Positions 39,101-51,788 are shown, numbered from the stretch's first letter. The stretch: DNA of 64,000 nucleotides from CAVTWY01 sp963738615 (GCA_963738615.1 CAVTXI010000012.1:496001-560000); one strand, 5' to 3'. The notes: generated by a model from the sequence alone, not told the origin. Made by a program: numbers and translations.

Positions 39101-39814
39101 TCAGGCCGACGCGTCGAGCATTCCGCCCGACGCAGAAGTCACCTCTGAATCATCGGCCTTGACGCCGGCTTTCGGAAATTCGGCGAGGATCGTTGTCGTC
39201 GCCATGACTTTGTCGCCAGGCGCCACCTTCGGTACCGCGTCCAATGGCAGGTAGACATCCACGCGCGATCCGAAGCGGATGAACCCATAGCGCTGTCCGC
39301 GCGTGAGCTTGTCGCCTTCGCCGACGTAGCAGAGGATTCGTCGCGCGATCAGGCCGGCCACCTGCACCAGCGTGACCACGCGGCCCTCCGGCGAGGACAA
39401 CACGATGGCGTTGCGCTCGTTCTGCGTCGACGCCTTGTCGAGGTCGGCGTTGAGGAAGAGCCCCGGCCGGTACTCGACACCAGTGATCGTCCCGTCAATG
39501 CTGGAACGGTTGCTGTGCACGTTGAACACGTTCATGAAGACGCTGATCAGCAGCGCTTCACGGTCGGCATGCGGATCGTGCGCCCGTTCGACCTTCACGA
39601 TACGTCCGTCGGCCGGCGACAGCACGAGGTCGCGGCCCAGCGGGACGGGGCGCGGCGGATCGCGGAAAAACTGGACGACGAAAGCCAACATCAGCCAGAG
39701 CAACAACGAGATCAAGCCAGACCCGAAGAACACGGTTGCGAACAGCGCCAGCACAAAGGCGATCCCGATGAAGGGCCAGCCTTCCCGTGCAATCAGCGGG
39801 TGAGGGTAGTTCAT
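39101..39814 (-). CDS. psd: Phosphatidylserine decarboxylase
   Basis: Psd makes phosphatidylethanolamine. The 237-residue proenzyme is of the short type, with two N-terminal hydrophobic segments, LSPADGRIVKVERA, FMNVFNVHSNRSSIDGTI and the autocleavage site RFGSRVDVYLP, where Gly-Ser is cut to form the pyruvoyl group. It lies between ilvC (26 bases) and pssA (5 bases), the typical Burkholderiales order. Confidence 0.95.
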   Translation of the reverse strand: MNYPHPLIAREGWPFIGIAFVLALFATVFFGSGLISLLLWLMLAFVVQFFRDPPRPVPLGRDLVLSPADGRIVKVERAHDPHADREALLISVFMNVFNVHSNRSSIDGTITGVEYRPGLFLNADLDKASTQNERNAIVLSSPEGRVVTLVQVAGLIARRILCYVGEGDKLTRGQRYGFIRFGSRVDVYLPLDAVPKVAPGDKVMATTTILAEFPKAGVKADDSEVTSASGGMLDASA

Positions 39815-39840
39815 CGGGCCTTCCTCGAGCGACTTCGAGC

Positions 39841-40857
39841 TCAGTTACGCGAACGGTCGACCAGCTTGTTCGCCTTGATCCACGGCATCATCGCACGCAG
39901 CTTCTCACCCACGATTTCGATGTCGTGAGTGGCCATCAGTCGACGACGCGATTGCAGCGTGGGCGCGCCGGCACGGTTCTCGAGGATGAAGTTCTTCGCG
40001 TACTCGCCACTCTGAATGTCGCGCAACACCTGCTTCATCACCCGCTTGCTCTCGTCGTTGACGATCTTCGGGCCTGTGACGTACTCACCGTACTCCGCGT
40101 TGTTCGAAATCGAGTAGTTCATGTTCGCAATGCCGCCCTCATAGATCAGATCCACGATGAGCTTGAGCTCGTGCAGGCACTCGAAGTAGGCCATCTCGGG
40201 CGCGTAGCCGGCCTCGACCAATGTCTCGAAGCCGGCCTTGATCAGTTCGACCGTGCCGCCGCACAGCACCACCTGTTCACCGAAGAGGTCGGTTTCGGTT
40301 TCTTCGCGGAAGTTGGTCTCGATGATGCCGGCCTTGCCGCCGCCGTTGGCCGCGGCGTAGCTCAGCGCCAGGTCGCGCGCCTTGCCGCTCTTGTCCTGGT
40401 GCACCGCGATCAGGTGGGGCACGCCGCCGCCGCGGGCGTAGGTGTCGCGAACCGTGTGGCCGGGCGCCTTCGGCGCGACCATCCACACGTCGAGATCATC
40501 ACGCGGCACAACCTGGCCGTAGTGCACGTTGAAGCCGTGCGCAAAAACGAGCGACGCCCCCTTGCGGATGTTGGGCTCGACATCGTTCGAATACACGCCC
40601 GCGATCTGCTCGTCGGGCAGCAGGATCATCACGACGTCAGCGGCCTTGACGGCGTCGGCGACCTCGGCGACCTTCAACCCCGCCTTCTCGACCTTGGCCC
40701 ACGACGCGCCGCCGCGGCGCAGGCCGACGGTGACCTTCACGCCGCTGTCGTTCAGGTTCTGCGCATGTGCGTGACCCTGCGAACCGTAGCCGATGATGGC
40801 GACCTGCTTGCCCTTGATAAGGGAGAGATCGGCGTCCTTGTCGTAGTAAACCTTCAT
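39841..40857 (-). CDS. ilvC: Ketol-acid reductoisomerase
   Basis: IlvC turns acetolactate or acetohydroxybutyrate into dihydroxyacids with NADPH. From the ATG at 40857 the protein has 338 residues (class I): the NADP-binding IGYGSQGHAHAQNLNDSG, the Mg-binding region KAGFETLVEAGYAPEMAYFECLHELKLIVDLIYEGG and the C-terminal knotted domain. An upstream open frame to 41040 lacks family similarity. It is third in the ilvI-ilvH-ilvC operon. Confidence 0.97.
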   Translation of the reverse strand: MKVYYDKDADLSLIKGKQVAIIGYGSQGHAHAQNLNDSGVKVTVGLRRGGASWAKVEKAGLKVAEVADAVKAADVVMILLPDEQIAGVYSNDVEPNIRKGASLVFAHGFNVHYGQVVPRDDLDVWMVAPKAPGHTVRDTYARGGGVPHLIAVHQDKSGKARDLALSYAAANGGGKAGIIETNFREETETDLFGEQVVLCGGTVELIKAGFETLVEAGYAPEMAYFECLHELKLIVDLIYEGGIANMNYSISNNAEYGEYVTGPKIVNDESKRVMKQVLRDIQSGEYAKNFILENRAGAPTLQSRRRLMATHDIEIVGEKLRAMMPWIKANKLVDRSRN

Positions 40858-40924
40858 CGTGTTCTCCAAAGAGGATGGATAAGCGGGTCGCTGCGCGACC
40901 CTGTCCGTTGGCTGCCTGAGCGCA

Positions 40925-41425
40925 CTACACGCGCAGGATTCTCTCGCCGCGACCGATGCCGCTGGCGCCGGTGCGCACGGTTTCGAGGATCGCAGCTCGG
41001 TCGATGGCGACCAGGAACGCGTCGAGCTTGGCGGCGTCACCGGTAAGTTCGATGGTGTAGGACTTGTCGGTCACGTCGATCACGCGGCCGCGGAAGATGT
41101 CGGCGGTGCGCTTCATCTCCTCGCGTTCCTTGCCGACCGCGCGCACCTTCACCAGCATCAGCTCGCGCTCGGTGTAGCTGCCTTCGGTCAGGTCGACCAC
41201 CTTCACGACCTCGATCAGGCGGTTGAGGTGTTTGGTGATTTGCTCGATGACCTCGTCGCTGCCGGTGGTCACGATCGTCATGCGCGACAGGGATTGGTCC
41301 TCGGTCGGCGCGACGGTCAGGCTTTCGATGTTGTAGCCGCGCGCCGAGAAAAGCGCGACCACACGGGACAGTGCACCGGGCTCGTTTTCGAGCAGCACCG
41401 CAATGATATGTTTCATGTCGTTCAA
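40925..41425 (-). CDS. ilvH: Acetolactate synthase small (regulatory) subunit
   Basis: IlvH gives acetolactate synthase its activity boost and valine feedback control. The 166-residue protein starts with an ACT domain (HIIAVLLENEPGALSRVVALFSARGYNIESLTVAPTED) and has the second regulatory domain with AVGKEREEMKRTADIFRGRVIDV. A second possible start, MKHIIAV, lies three codons in. It lies 67 bases before ilvC. Confidence 0.97.
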   Translation of the reverse strand: MNDMKHIIAVLLENEPGALSRVVALFSARGYNIESLTVAPTEDQSLSRMTIVTTGSDEVIEQITKHLNRLIEVVKVVDLTEGSYTERELMLVKVRAVGKEREEMKRTADIFRGRVIDVTDKSYTIELTGDAAKLDAFLVAIDRAAILETVRTGASGIGRGERILRV

Positions 41426-41576
41426 GCGCCCTCTTCACACGCGCGGGCGGTAACCCGTGCGGCTTGGCGACGCCCTCGATGAGGTTGAAGAAAGTCGGCC
41501 GGGGTCGCGACCCACCCTTCCCGGCCCGCGGCGGATCGTCGCGGTAACGACGATGCGGCCGAGCCGGATCAGGCGG

Positions 41577-43409
<1,833 letters not shown>

Positions 43410-43611
43410 GGTGAACCTTTGTGAATTTCTCTGACGAAAAACCATCGGTGCTCCTTCTCGCGCCCTCGTGAGGCGGAATCGGAACCTGCGCGGTCAAAAT
43501 GGCACCGGGTCAGCGTGCCTTCCAGACCGAAAAAGAGCGTTGTGCGAAGCAGCATTGTGGCACACGCTTGCGCGCCGCTCGCCTCTAGGCGGGGCCGCGC
43601 GGACCGCGAGG

Positions 43612-43617
43612 CATAAT
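43612..43617 (+). promoter_or_regulatory. Candidate -10 element for the sigma factor gene
   Basis: CATAAT lies 109 bases before the chosen start of the sigma factor gene, in the 316-base gap between ilvI (ending upstream at 43409) and that gene. The -35 is unclear. The rest of the gap holds the probable ilvI promoter region and a palindromic repeat, but no gene I can support. Confidence 0.35.
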
Positions 43618-43663
43618 CCTTGCCGCTCTCGCGTCAACGAGAGCCGCTCCCGAGTTGACTCGA

Positions 43664-43706
43664 CCCCCTCGGGGGGCGGCTGCGGGCTCTGCCGCCGCCT
43701 GGGGGC
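43664..43706. repeat. Compound GC palindrome before the sigma factor gene
   Basis: A CCCCC-TC-GGGGG stem is followed by GGCGGC...GCCGCC and then CCTGGGGGC. This layout resembles small palindromic intergenic repeats common in Comamonadaceae-type genomes. It lies in the 5' leader of the sigma factor gene and could fold in its mRNA. Confidence 0.5.
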
Positions 43707-43725
43707 GCTCAAAACGGTGGCCGCC

Positions 43726-44298
43726 TTGGCGTCCGATAAAGAACTCACCGAATTCCTGAAAAGCGTCGAGAAACGGGCCTTCAAGCGCACTGCCTATACG
43801 GTGCGCGACGATGACGCGGCGCTGGACATCGTGCAGGACTCGATGATCCGACTGACGGAAAACTACATCGATCGCCCCCCGGCGGAGTGGCCATTGGTCT
43901 TTCAGCGGATCCTGTCGAACGCGACGATGGATTGGTTCCGTCGGCAGAAGGTCCGCAACGCGGTCCTGCACAACATGTCGGACTTCGAGCCGGCGGGCGA
44001 GGACGGCGGGGATTTCGACCTGCTCGAACTGCTCGAGTCGCAGGAGGGATCGCTGGGAGCGGAAAGCGCCGCCGATACCGTCGGACGCCAACAAATCCTC
44101 ATGATCATCGATGGCGAGGTCGCCAACCTCCCGACCCGTCAACGAGAGGCTTTCATCCTTCGTTACTGGGAGGAACTCGATGTGGCCGAGACCGCTGCTG
44201 CCATGGGGTGTTCCGAAGGCAGTGTCAAGACGCACTGCTCCAGGGCGGTGCACTCGCTGGCAAAGGCTCTGAAGGCCAAAGGTATCTCTCCGACATGA
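43726..44298 (+). CDS. RNA polymerase sigma factor (sigma-70 family, ECF-like)
   Basis: This protein of about 190 residues has sigma region 2 (ALDIVQDSMIRLTENY, then ATMDWFRRQKVRN) and region 4 with LPTRQREAFILRYWEELDVAETAAAMGCSEGSVKTHCSRAVHSLAKAL. I start at the TTG at 43726 (a GGTGG site lies just upstream), giving the conserved N-terminus ASDKELTEFLKSVEKRAFK. A GTG at 43717 is the alternative. Its stop overlaps the DUF3619 gene by ATGA, so the next gene is coupled and could be its regulator, by analogy with anti-sigma pairs. The regulon is unknown. Confidence 0.88.
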   Translation: MASDKELTEFLKSVEKRAFKRTAYTVRDDDAALDIVQDSMIRLTENYIDRPPAEWPLVFQRILSNATMDWFRRQKVRNAVLHNMSDFEPAGEDGGDFDLLELLESQEGSLGAESAADTVGRQQILMIIDGEVANLPTRQREAFILRYWEELDVAETAAAMGCSEGSVKTHCSRAVHSLAKALKAKGISPT

Positions 44299-44765
44299 AC
44301 GCCGCAACCTCTTCTTACGTCACTGACCTCGAGCGTCGGCAAACCCAAGTCGCGCGCAAGATCACCGCTGCGCTCGATCAGCTTTCGGTCCCGCACGACA
44401 TCGAGCAGCGCTTGCGCGTCTCCCGCGAGCTTGCAGTCACGCGTGCACGCGCCGTTCGCAACCTCTCGGCGCAGCGCCACCGCGCAGGCGGGGTCGCCAT
44501 GGTCGGTGCTGGCCAAGCCGCTCTCGGCGGCGGCGGGTCCGAACGCGCGCCCTGGTGGGTCAGCCCTGCGCTGATCACGTTGCTGGTGCTGCTTGTCGTC
44601 GGTCTGATGGCGATCGACGTGCGCAACGAGCAGGTTCAGATCGAAGCAGCTGCCGAGGTCGATGCTGCGCTTCTGGCAGATGACCTGCCGCCTGATGCGT
44701 ACTCCGACGCCGGGTTCCGTGAGTTCCTGCACCGTCCGCCCGCGGTCGAAGCCCTGGCGAACTGA
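44295..44765 (+). CDS. DUF3619 family membrane protein
   Basis: This 156-residue protein has a soluble N-terminal half (LERRQTQVARKITAALDQLSVPHDIEQRLRVSRELAVTRAR), one membrane segment (WVSPALITLLVLLVVGLMAID, about 98-117) and an acidic C-terminal tail. This matches the DUF3619 family found next to this sigma factor in many Burkholderiales. The soluble-TM layout and coupling to a sigma factor recall anti-sigma factors, but no known anti-sigma domain is recognisable, so a regulatory role is inference. Confidence 0.82.
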   Translation: MNAATSSYVTDLERRQTQVARKITAALDQLSVPHDIEQRLRVSRELAVTRARAVRNLSAQRHRAGGVAMVGAGQAALGGGGSERAPWWVSPALITLLVLLVVGLMAIDVRNEQVQIEAAAEVDAALLADDLPPDAYSDAGFREFLHRPPAVEALAN

Positions 44766-44772
44766 GAACGGC

Positions 44773-45495
44773 ATGCCCTCGGCTCCTGTTGCGATGCGCA
44801 AACTGGCAGCTCTGGCAGTCGCCAGTGCGCTCCTCAGTGCGTTCTTGTTGCCGGGTGTTGCTGGGGCCCAAGCCGCGCTCAAGGGGCCTGTGCCTTGGGC
44901 TGCGCTTACGGTCCAGCAGCAAATCGCTCTCGACCCTCTGAAACGCGACTGGCAGGCCATCGACCCGGTGCGGCAACTGAAGTGGCTTGACGTGGCCGCA
45001 CGCTACGGCAACCTGTCTGCGCCCGAGCAAGAGCGCGTGCAGCAGCGGATGGGCGAATGGGCACGCATGACGCCCGACGAACGCAGCCGGGCCCGCCTCA
45101 ACTACCAGGAACTGCGCCAGATCGACTCCGCCGAGCGGCAGACCCGTTGGGAGGCGTACCGCGCGCTGCCCGCCGAGCAGCGACGCGCACTGGCGCGCCA
45201 GGCCGACGCGGCCACGACCGCCCCGCGAGCGAGGGAAGATGCAGCGAAGTCGGCGATCGTGCCCGGGCGAACCGCAGCGCAGGCGCTGCAAACCGTGACA
45301 CCGACGGTCGTGCAGGCTCGCCCCGGCGCGAGCACGAACCTGATTTCGCAGTCGGCCAACCCTCCGGCGCACCAGCAAACCGGGCTGCCCAAGATTTCCG
45401 CGAAGCCCGGGTTCGTCGATCCCCACACGCTGCTGCCGCGCCGCGGCGTTCAAGGGGCCGCCGTCGCGGCCATGCCTGAACCGCCGAAGCGATGA
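44773..45495 (+). CDS. DUF3106 domain periplasmic protein
   Basis: The 240-residue protein begins with a signal peptide (LAALAVASALLSAFLLPGVAGAQAA). The mature part has the DUF3106 pattern: PWAALTVQQQIALDPLKRDWQAIDPVRQLKWLDVAARYGNLS, then repeated short helices (QERVQQRMGEWARMTPDERSRARLNYQ). The C-terminal third is low-complexity. The repeated helix layout resembles Spy/CpxP-type periplasmic proteins in general form only. Function is unknown. Its stop overlaps the RDD gene by ATGA, making a four-gene coupled operon. Confidence 0.85.
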   Translation: MPSAPVAMRKLAALAVASALLSAFLLPGVAGAQAALKGPVPWAALTVQQQIALDPLKRDWQAIDPVRQLKWLDVAARYGNLSAPEQERVQQRMGEWARMTPDERSRARLNYQELRQIDSAERQTRWEAYRALPAEQRRALARQADAATTAPRAREDAAKSAIVPGRTAAQALQTVTPTVVQARPGASTNLISQSANPPAHQQTGLPKISAKPGFVDPHTLLPRRGVQGAAVAAMPEPPKR

Positions 45496-46040
45496 CGGCG
45501 GTGTCGCCGTCGTCCTCCGTGGCCGGCTCCCACGAAGCCGGCGTCGCCCCTCCTCCAAGCATCCGCCGCCGACTCGCGGCCTTCGTGTACGAAGGCGTGC
45601 TGCTCTTCGGCGTCGTGATGATCGGCAGCTACGTGTATGACACCCTGACGCAGCATCGCCACGCGATGCAGGGCCGCACAGGCCTGCAAGTGTTCGTGTT
45701 CCTGCTGCTCGGCATCTACTTCGTCTGGTTCTGGACGCACGGTGGACAGACCGTTGCGATGAAGACTTGGCACATCCGACTCGTTGATACGAATGGGCAT
45801 GTCGTGCGTCAGCCTCGTGCCTTTGCGCGCTACGTTCTGGCGTGGCTGTGGTTCGTGCCGGCGCTGGCTGCGGCGTGGATCTACGGCCCGAACTCGGCCA
45901 TCGCGATCTTCGCGCTGATGGCCGTCGGCGTGGTGGTGTACGCCGCGTTGGCCCTGACCAATCCACAGCGCCAGTTCCTGCACGATCTGATCTGTGGCAC
46001 GCGCTTGGTGGACACGCGGCCCACCGATCAGGCCAACTGA
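45492..46040 (+). CDS. RDD family inner membrane protein
   Basis: This 182-residue protein begins with the RDD-like arginines in IRRRLAAFVYEGVLLFGVV and has about four membrane segments, GGQTVAMKTWHIRLVDTNG between them, and a final LTNPQRQFLHDLICGTRLV segment typical of the family. RDD proteins are widespread and mostly of unknown function; some are proposed transporters. It is last in the sigma-DUF3619-DUF3106-RDD operon and converges with uvrB. Confidence 0.9.
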   Translation: MTAVSPSSSVAGSHEAGVAPPPSIRRRLAAFVYEGVLLFGVVMIGSYVYDTLTQHRHAMQGRTGLQVFVFLLLGIYFVWFWTHGGQTVAMKTWHIRLVDTNGHVVRQPRAFARYVLAWLWFVPALAAAWIYGPNSAIAIFALMAVGVVVYAALALTNPQRQFLHDLICGTRLVDTRPTDQAN

Positions 46041-46070
46041 AAAAGCGCCACACGTCGCATCTGGCCCGGC

Positions 46071-48257
<2,187 letters not shown>

Positions 48258-48365
48258 CGAGACTCCTGCGGCTCTTAGAATGAAGGCGACGCTTTCAGGT
48301 TACCCGATGCCGCACACATGCGCCACCGCGCCACCGCTGCGGCAGCTTCCGAAAGCCCACTTCCC

Positions 48366-49565
48366 ATGACCCTCTTTGCCCACGTCGAACTTGCGCCGCG
48401 CGATCCGATCCTCGGCCTCAACGAACAGTTCGCCGCGGACACGAACCCCGACAAGGTCAACCTGGGCGTGGGCATGTACTACGACGAGAGCGGCAAACTC
48501 CCCGTGCTGGGCTGCGTGGCCCAGGCCGAACAGGTGATGGCCAAGGTGCCCGCCTCGCGCGGCTACCTGCCGATCGACGGCATCGCGGCGTACGACCGCG
48601 CGGTGCAATCGCTGGTTTTCGGTGCCGACTCGCCCGAGGTGGCGTGGGGCAGCGTGGCGACCGTGCAGGCGTTAGGTGGAACCGGCGCGCTGAAGGTTGC
48701 GGCCGATTTCCTGCGTCGCGTCGACCCGAAGGCAACGGTGCTGATCAGCGACCCCAGCTGGGAGAACCATCGAGCCCTGTTCACCGAAGCCGGGTTCGAG
48801 GTGCGCAGCTATCCCTACTACGACCCAGCAACCCGCGGTGTGAACCTCGAGGGCATGCTCGATTCGTTGCGCGCGGCGCCTCGCGGCAGCATCGTGGTCC
48901 TGCATGCCTGCTGCCATAACCCCACCGGTGCCGACATCAGCGCCGAGCAGTGGGCCCGGGTCATCGACACCGTGCGCACCGCGGACCTGGTGCCGGTGCT
49001 CGACATGGCCTATCAGGGCTTCGGCGACGGCATCGACGCCGACGGCGAGGCCGTGCGGTGTTTTGCACGCGCGGGCGCACCGTTGTTCGTCGCGACGTCG
49101 TTCTCGAAGAGCTTCTCGCTGTACGGCGAACGGGTCGGCGCGTTAAGTGTGTTGTGCGGATCGAAAGACGAAGCCCAGCGTGTGCTGTCGCAGCTCAAGA
49201 TCGTGATTCGTACCAACTACTCCAACCCGCCAACGCACGGTGCGAGCGTGGTGGCGCAGGTGCTGAACACGCCCGGACTGCGCGCGCAGTGGGAGGGCGA
49301 ACTCGCATCCATGCGCGACCGCATCAAGACCATGCGCAGCGCCCTTGTCGCCGAACTGTCTGCGGCCGGTGTCGCGCGCGACATGAACTTCGTGACGGCG
49401 CAGCGCGGCATGTTTACCTACTCGGGCATGAACGCCGCGCAGATGCAACGCCTGCGTGCGGAGTTCTCGATTTATGGCGTCGATTCGGGCCGCATCTGTG
49501 TGGCGGCCCTCAACACCGGCAACATCGGGCGAGTCGCCAAGGCGATGGCCACCGTGATGCGTTAA
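48366..49565 (+). CDS. Aromatic amino acid / aspartate aminotransferase
   Basis: This 399-residue class I PLP aminotransferase belongs to the AspC/TyrB group. The N-terminus FAHVELAPRDPILGLNEQFAADTNPDKVNLGVGMYYDE is typical. The PLP lysine is in SFSKSFSLYGERVG (about residue 248), and the TNYSNPPTHGA and C-terminal RICVAALNTGNI segments are conserved. TyrB and AspC specificity cannot be separated by eye. The start at 48366 fits the family N-terminus; an in-frame start at 48318 is less likely. Confidence 0.92.
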   Translation: MTLFAHVELAPRDPILGLNEQFAADTNPDKVNLGVGMYYDESGKLPVLGCVAQAEQVMAKVPASRGYLPIDGIAAYDRAVQSLVFGADSPEVAWGSVATVQALGGTGALKVAADFLRRVDPKATVLISDPSWENHRALFTEAGFEVRSYPYYDPATRGVNLEGMLDSLRAAPRGSIVVLHACCHNPTGADISAEQWARVIDTVRTADLVPVLDMAYQGFGDGIDADGEAVRCFARAGAPLFVATSFSKSFSLYGERVGALSVLCGSKDEAQRVLSQLKIVIRTNYSNPPTHGASVVAQVLNTPGLRAQWEGELASMRDRIKTMRSALVAELSAAGVARDMNFVTAQRGMFTYSGMNAAQMQRLRAEFSIYGVDSGRICVAALNTGNIGRVAKAMATVMR

Positions 49566-49581
49566 GCGAAAGCGATCTTCC

Positions 49582-51060
49582 ATGCTCTACCAGTGGTACG
49601 AAACCCAACGCGCGATGCTCGCTCCCTTTGCCGAGTTCGCGAGCGCGTCGTCGAAGCTCTACAGCCATCCGCTCTCGCCGTTCAATCACCTGCCGATGGC
49701 CCAACGCCTGTCGGCCGGCTTCGATCTGGTGCACCGGCTGGCCAAGGAATACGAAAAACCTCCCTTCGGCATCACGACGATCGACATCGGCGGTGTCGAC
49801 GTCGCGGTGCAAGAGCAGGTGCGGCTGGAGAAGCCGTTCTGCCGGCTGATCCGCTTCAAGCGTTTCACCGACAACGCGCAGGCGCTCGCGCGCATGCGCG
49901 GGCACCCGACGATCCTGCTGGTCGCGCCGCTGTCGGGCCACCACTCGACGCTGTTGCGCGACACGGTCAAGTGCCTGCTGAAAGACCACAAGGTCTTCCT
50001 CACCGACTGGACAGACGCGCGCATGGTGCCGGCCGAGGCGGGCCCTTTCCATCTCGACGACTACGTGCACTACATCCAGGACTTCATCCGTCAGGTGGGT
50101 CCCAACGTCCACGTGATCTCGGTATGCCAACCCACGGTGCCGGTGTTCGCGGCGATTTCGCTGCTGGCCAGTGCCGGTGAGAAGACCCCGCTGACGATGA
50201 CGATGATGGGCGGCCCGATCGACGCACGCAAATCACCGACCGCGGTCAACAACCTGGCGATGAACAAAAGCGCCGAATGGTTCGAGCACAACGTGATCTA
50301 CCGCGTGCCGCAGAACTACCCCGGCGAGGGGCGAAGGGTGTACCCGGGCTTCATGCAGCACAGCGGCTTCGTCGCGATGAACCCCGACCGACACCTCAAG
50401 TCGCACTACGACTACTTCCTCGATCTGGTGCAGGGCGACGAAGACGGCGCTGAAGACCACCGCGAGTTCTACGACGAATACAACGCCGTGCTCGACATGC
50501 CGGCCGAGTACTACCTCGACACGATCCGCACCGTCTTCCAGGAGTTCGCACTCGTCAACGGAGAGTGGCATGTAGGTGGCAAGCTGGTCAAGCCGCAGGA
50601 CATTCGCACGACCGCCCTGCTCACCATCGAGGGGGAACTGGACGACATCTCGGGCGCCGGCCAGACGCGCGCTGCACACGACTTGTGCCCCCACATTCCG
50701 CCGACGCGACGTTTCCACTACGACGTCATCGGCGCAGGCCACTACGGCATCTTCTCGGGCCGCCGCTGGCGCGAGAAGGTCTACCCGGAGGTGCGCGACT
50801 TCATTCTGCAATTCGACGCCGCCAGGCCTGCGCATGAACCGATGCCGAAGCAGCTGGCCCAACGCAAGTCCGCGGCCGCCACGCGCATGGGCTCGAAGCC
50901 CGCGCTCGAGAACGGCGGCGCGAAGAAGCAAGCGACTGGCATCTCCAAGCGCGGCATCAACGGTAAAGCCTCGAAACCGAGCACAAACCGTGCGGTATCG
51001 ACCAACAGTCAGGCTCGCAGCCGCGCACCGGCTGCCGCCAAGCGCGGGCGTGTCGGCTGA
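49582..51060 (+). CDS. phaZ: Intracellular polyhydroxybutyrate depolymerase
   Basis: This enzyme mobilises stored PHB inside the cell. The 492 residues belong to the PhaZ type with a Cys nucleophile instead of the lipase Ser: HVISVCQPTVPVFAAISLLA (Cys about 180). The catalytic His is probably in DVIGAGHYGIFSGRRWREKVYPEVRDFI. No signal peptide is present. The C-terminal 65 residues are basic and Lys/Ala/Ser-rich, perhaps for granule or DNA contact (inference). The end overlaps the rnfB start by 11 bases. Confidence 0.93.
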   Translation: MLYQWYETQRAMLAPFAEFASASSKLYSHPLSPFNHLPMAQRLSAGFDLVHRLAKEYEKPPFGITTIDIGGVDVAVQEQVRLEKPFCRLIRFKRFTDNAQALARMRGHPTILLVAPLSGHHSTLLRDTVKCLLKDHKVFLTDWTDARMVPAEAGPFHLDDYVHYIQDFIRQVGPNVHVISVCQPTVPVFAAISLLASAGEKTPLTMTMMGGPIDARKSPTAVNNLAMNKSAEWFEHNVIYRVPQNYPGEGRRVYPGFMQHSGFVAMNPDRHLKSHYDYFLDLVQGDEDGAEDHREFYDEYNAVLDMPAEYYLDTIRTVFQEFALVNGEWHVGGKLVKPQDIRTTALLTIEGELDDISGAGQTRAAHDLCPHIPPTRRFHYDVIGAGHYGIFSGRRWREKVYPEVRDFILQFDAARPAHEPMPKQLAQRKSAAATRMGSKPALENGGAKKQATGISKRGINGKASKPSTNRAVSTNSQARSRAPAAAKRGRVG

Positions 51061-51757
51061 CGACGCCCCCGCTGCGCGCAGCGACGAAGCGCTCGTCGTC
51101 CTGCTCGACGACACGCTTCCTCAGACCCAGTGCCGCCGTTGCGGCTATCCCAGTTGCCTCGAGTACGCTCGCGCCATGGCCAGCGGCGCAGCGGACATCG
51201 ACCGCTGCCCGCCAGGCGGCACCGAAGGCATCGCAAGGCTTTCGAAGCTGACGGGCCGGCCGTCTATCGCGTTGAACCCTGACTGCGGCACCGAGGGATC
51301 GCGAAAGGTTGCGTGGATCGTCGAAGCGCATTGCATCGGCTGCACGCTATGCATCGCAGCCTGCCCGGTCGATTGCATCGTGGGTGCGCCCAAGCGCATG
51401 CACACGGTGATCGAAAGCGAATGCACCGGCTGCGAGCTGTGCGTGCCGGCATGCCCGGTCGATTGCATCGCGCTCGAGGATGCCACCCCGGGGCTCAGCG
51501 GCTGGCAAGCCTGGAGCGCTGAACATGCGCTCGCTTCGAAGGTGCGCTTTCACGCGCGTGATGTGCGCCGCGAACGTCTCGCGCAATGTCTCGATGAACG
51601 TCACGTGACCGAGGTGCGACACAAGCTCGACAACTTTACCGAAGCAAGCCTGATCGACGACGAGGCGCTGCTCGAGCGCAAGCGCCGTCTCGTCGAAGCC
51701 GCACTGCAACGTGTACAGGTGCGCCTGGCTGCGCCGGGTAACGTAGGCAAACGATGA
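51050..51757 (+). CDS. rsxB: RnfB/RsxB-type iron-sulfur protein
   Basis: The 235-residue protein has an N-terminal [4Fe-4S] motif (CRRCGYPSCLEYARAMASGAADIDRCPPGG) and two ferredoxin clusters (CIGCTLCIAACPVDCI, CTGCELCVPACPVDCI), the RnfB/RsxB pattern. It lacks the hydrophobic N-terminal helix of membrane RnfB, and no other rnf genes are in the window. In Burkholderiales this solitary form next to nth is common; electron delivery to endonuclease III or others is only a guess. The GTG at 51050 lies within the end of phaZ. The stop overlaps an out-of-frame ATG of the 19-bp duplication. Confidence 0.85.
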   Translation: MSADDAPAARSDEALVVLLDDTLPQTQCRRCGYPSCLEYARAMASGAADIDRCPPGGTEGIARLSKLTGRPSIALNPDCGTEGSRKVAWIVEAHCIGCTLCIAACPVDCIVGAPKRMHTVIESECTGCELCVPACPVDCIALEDATPGLSGWQAWSAEHALASKVRFHARDVRRERLAQCLDERHVTEVRHKLDNFTEASLIDDEALLERKRRLVEAALQRVQVRLAAPGNVGKR

Positions 51758-51788
51758 AGACCGACCGCAACGATGAAGACCGACCACA
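51750..51788. repeat. 19-bp tandem duplication at the rnfB-nth junction
   Basis: The segment aacgatgaagaccgacc occurs at 51750-51766 and again at 51769-51785 (period 19). Both copies hold ATGAAGACCGAC. The first ATG overlaps the rsxB stop as ATGA but, being 19 bases away, is out of frame with nth; the second is the true start. Confidence 0.9.

Noticed and set aside
43410..43560. A leader peptide or attenuator before ilvI
   Set aside because: A short upstream frame exists, but it has no branched-chain codon run and no terminator hairpin could be drawn.
48258..48365. An SOS (LexA) box upstream of uvrB
   Set aside because: No CTGT-N8-ACAG match is present in the gap.
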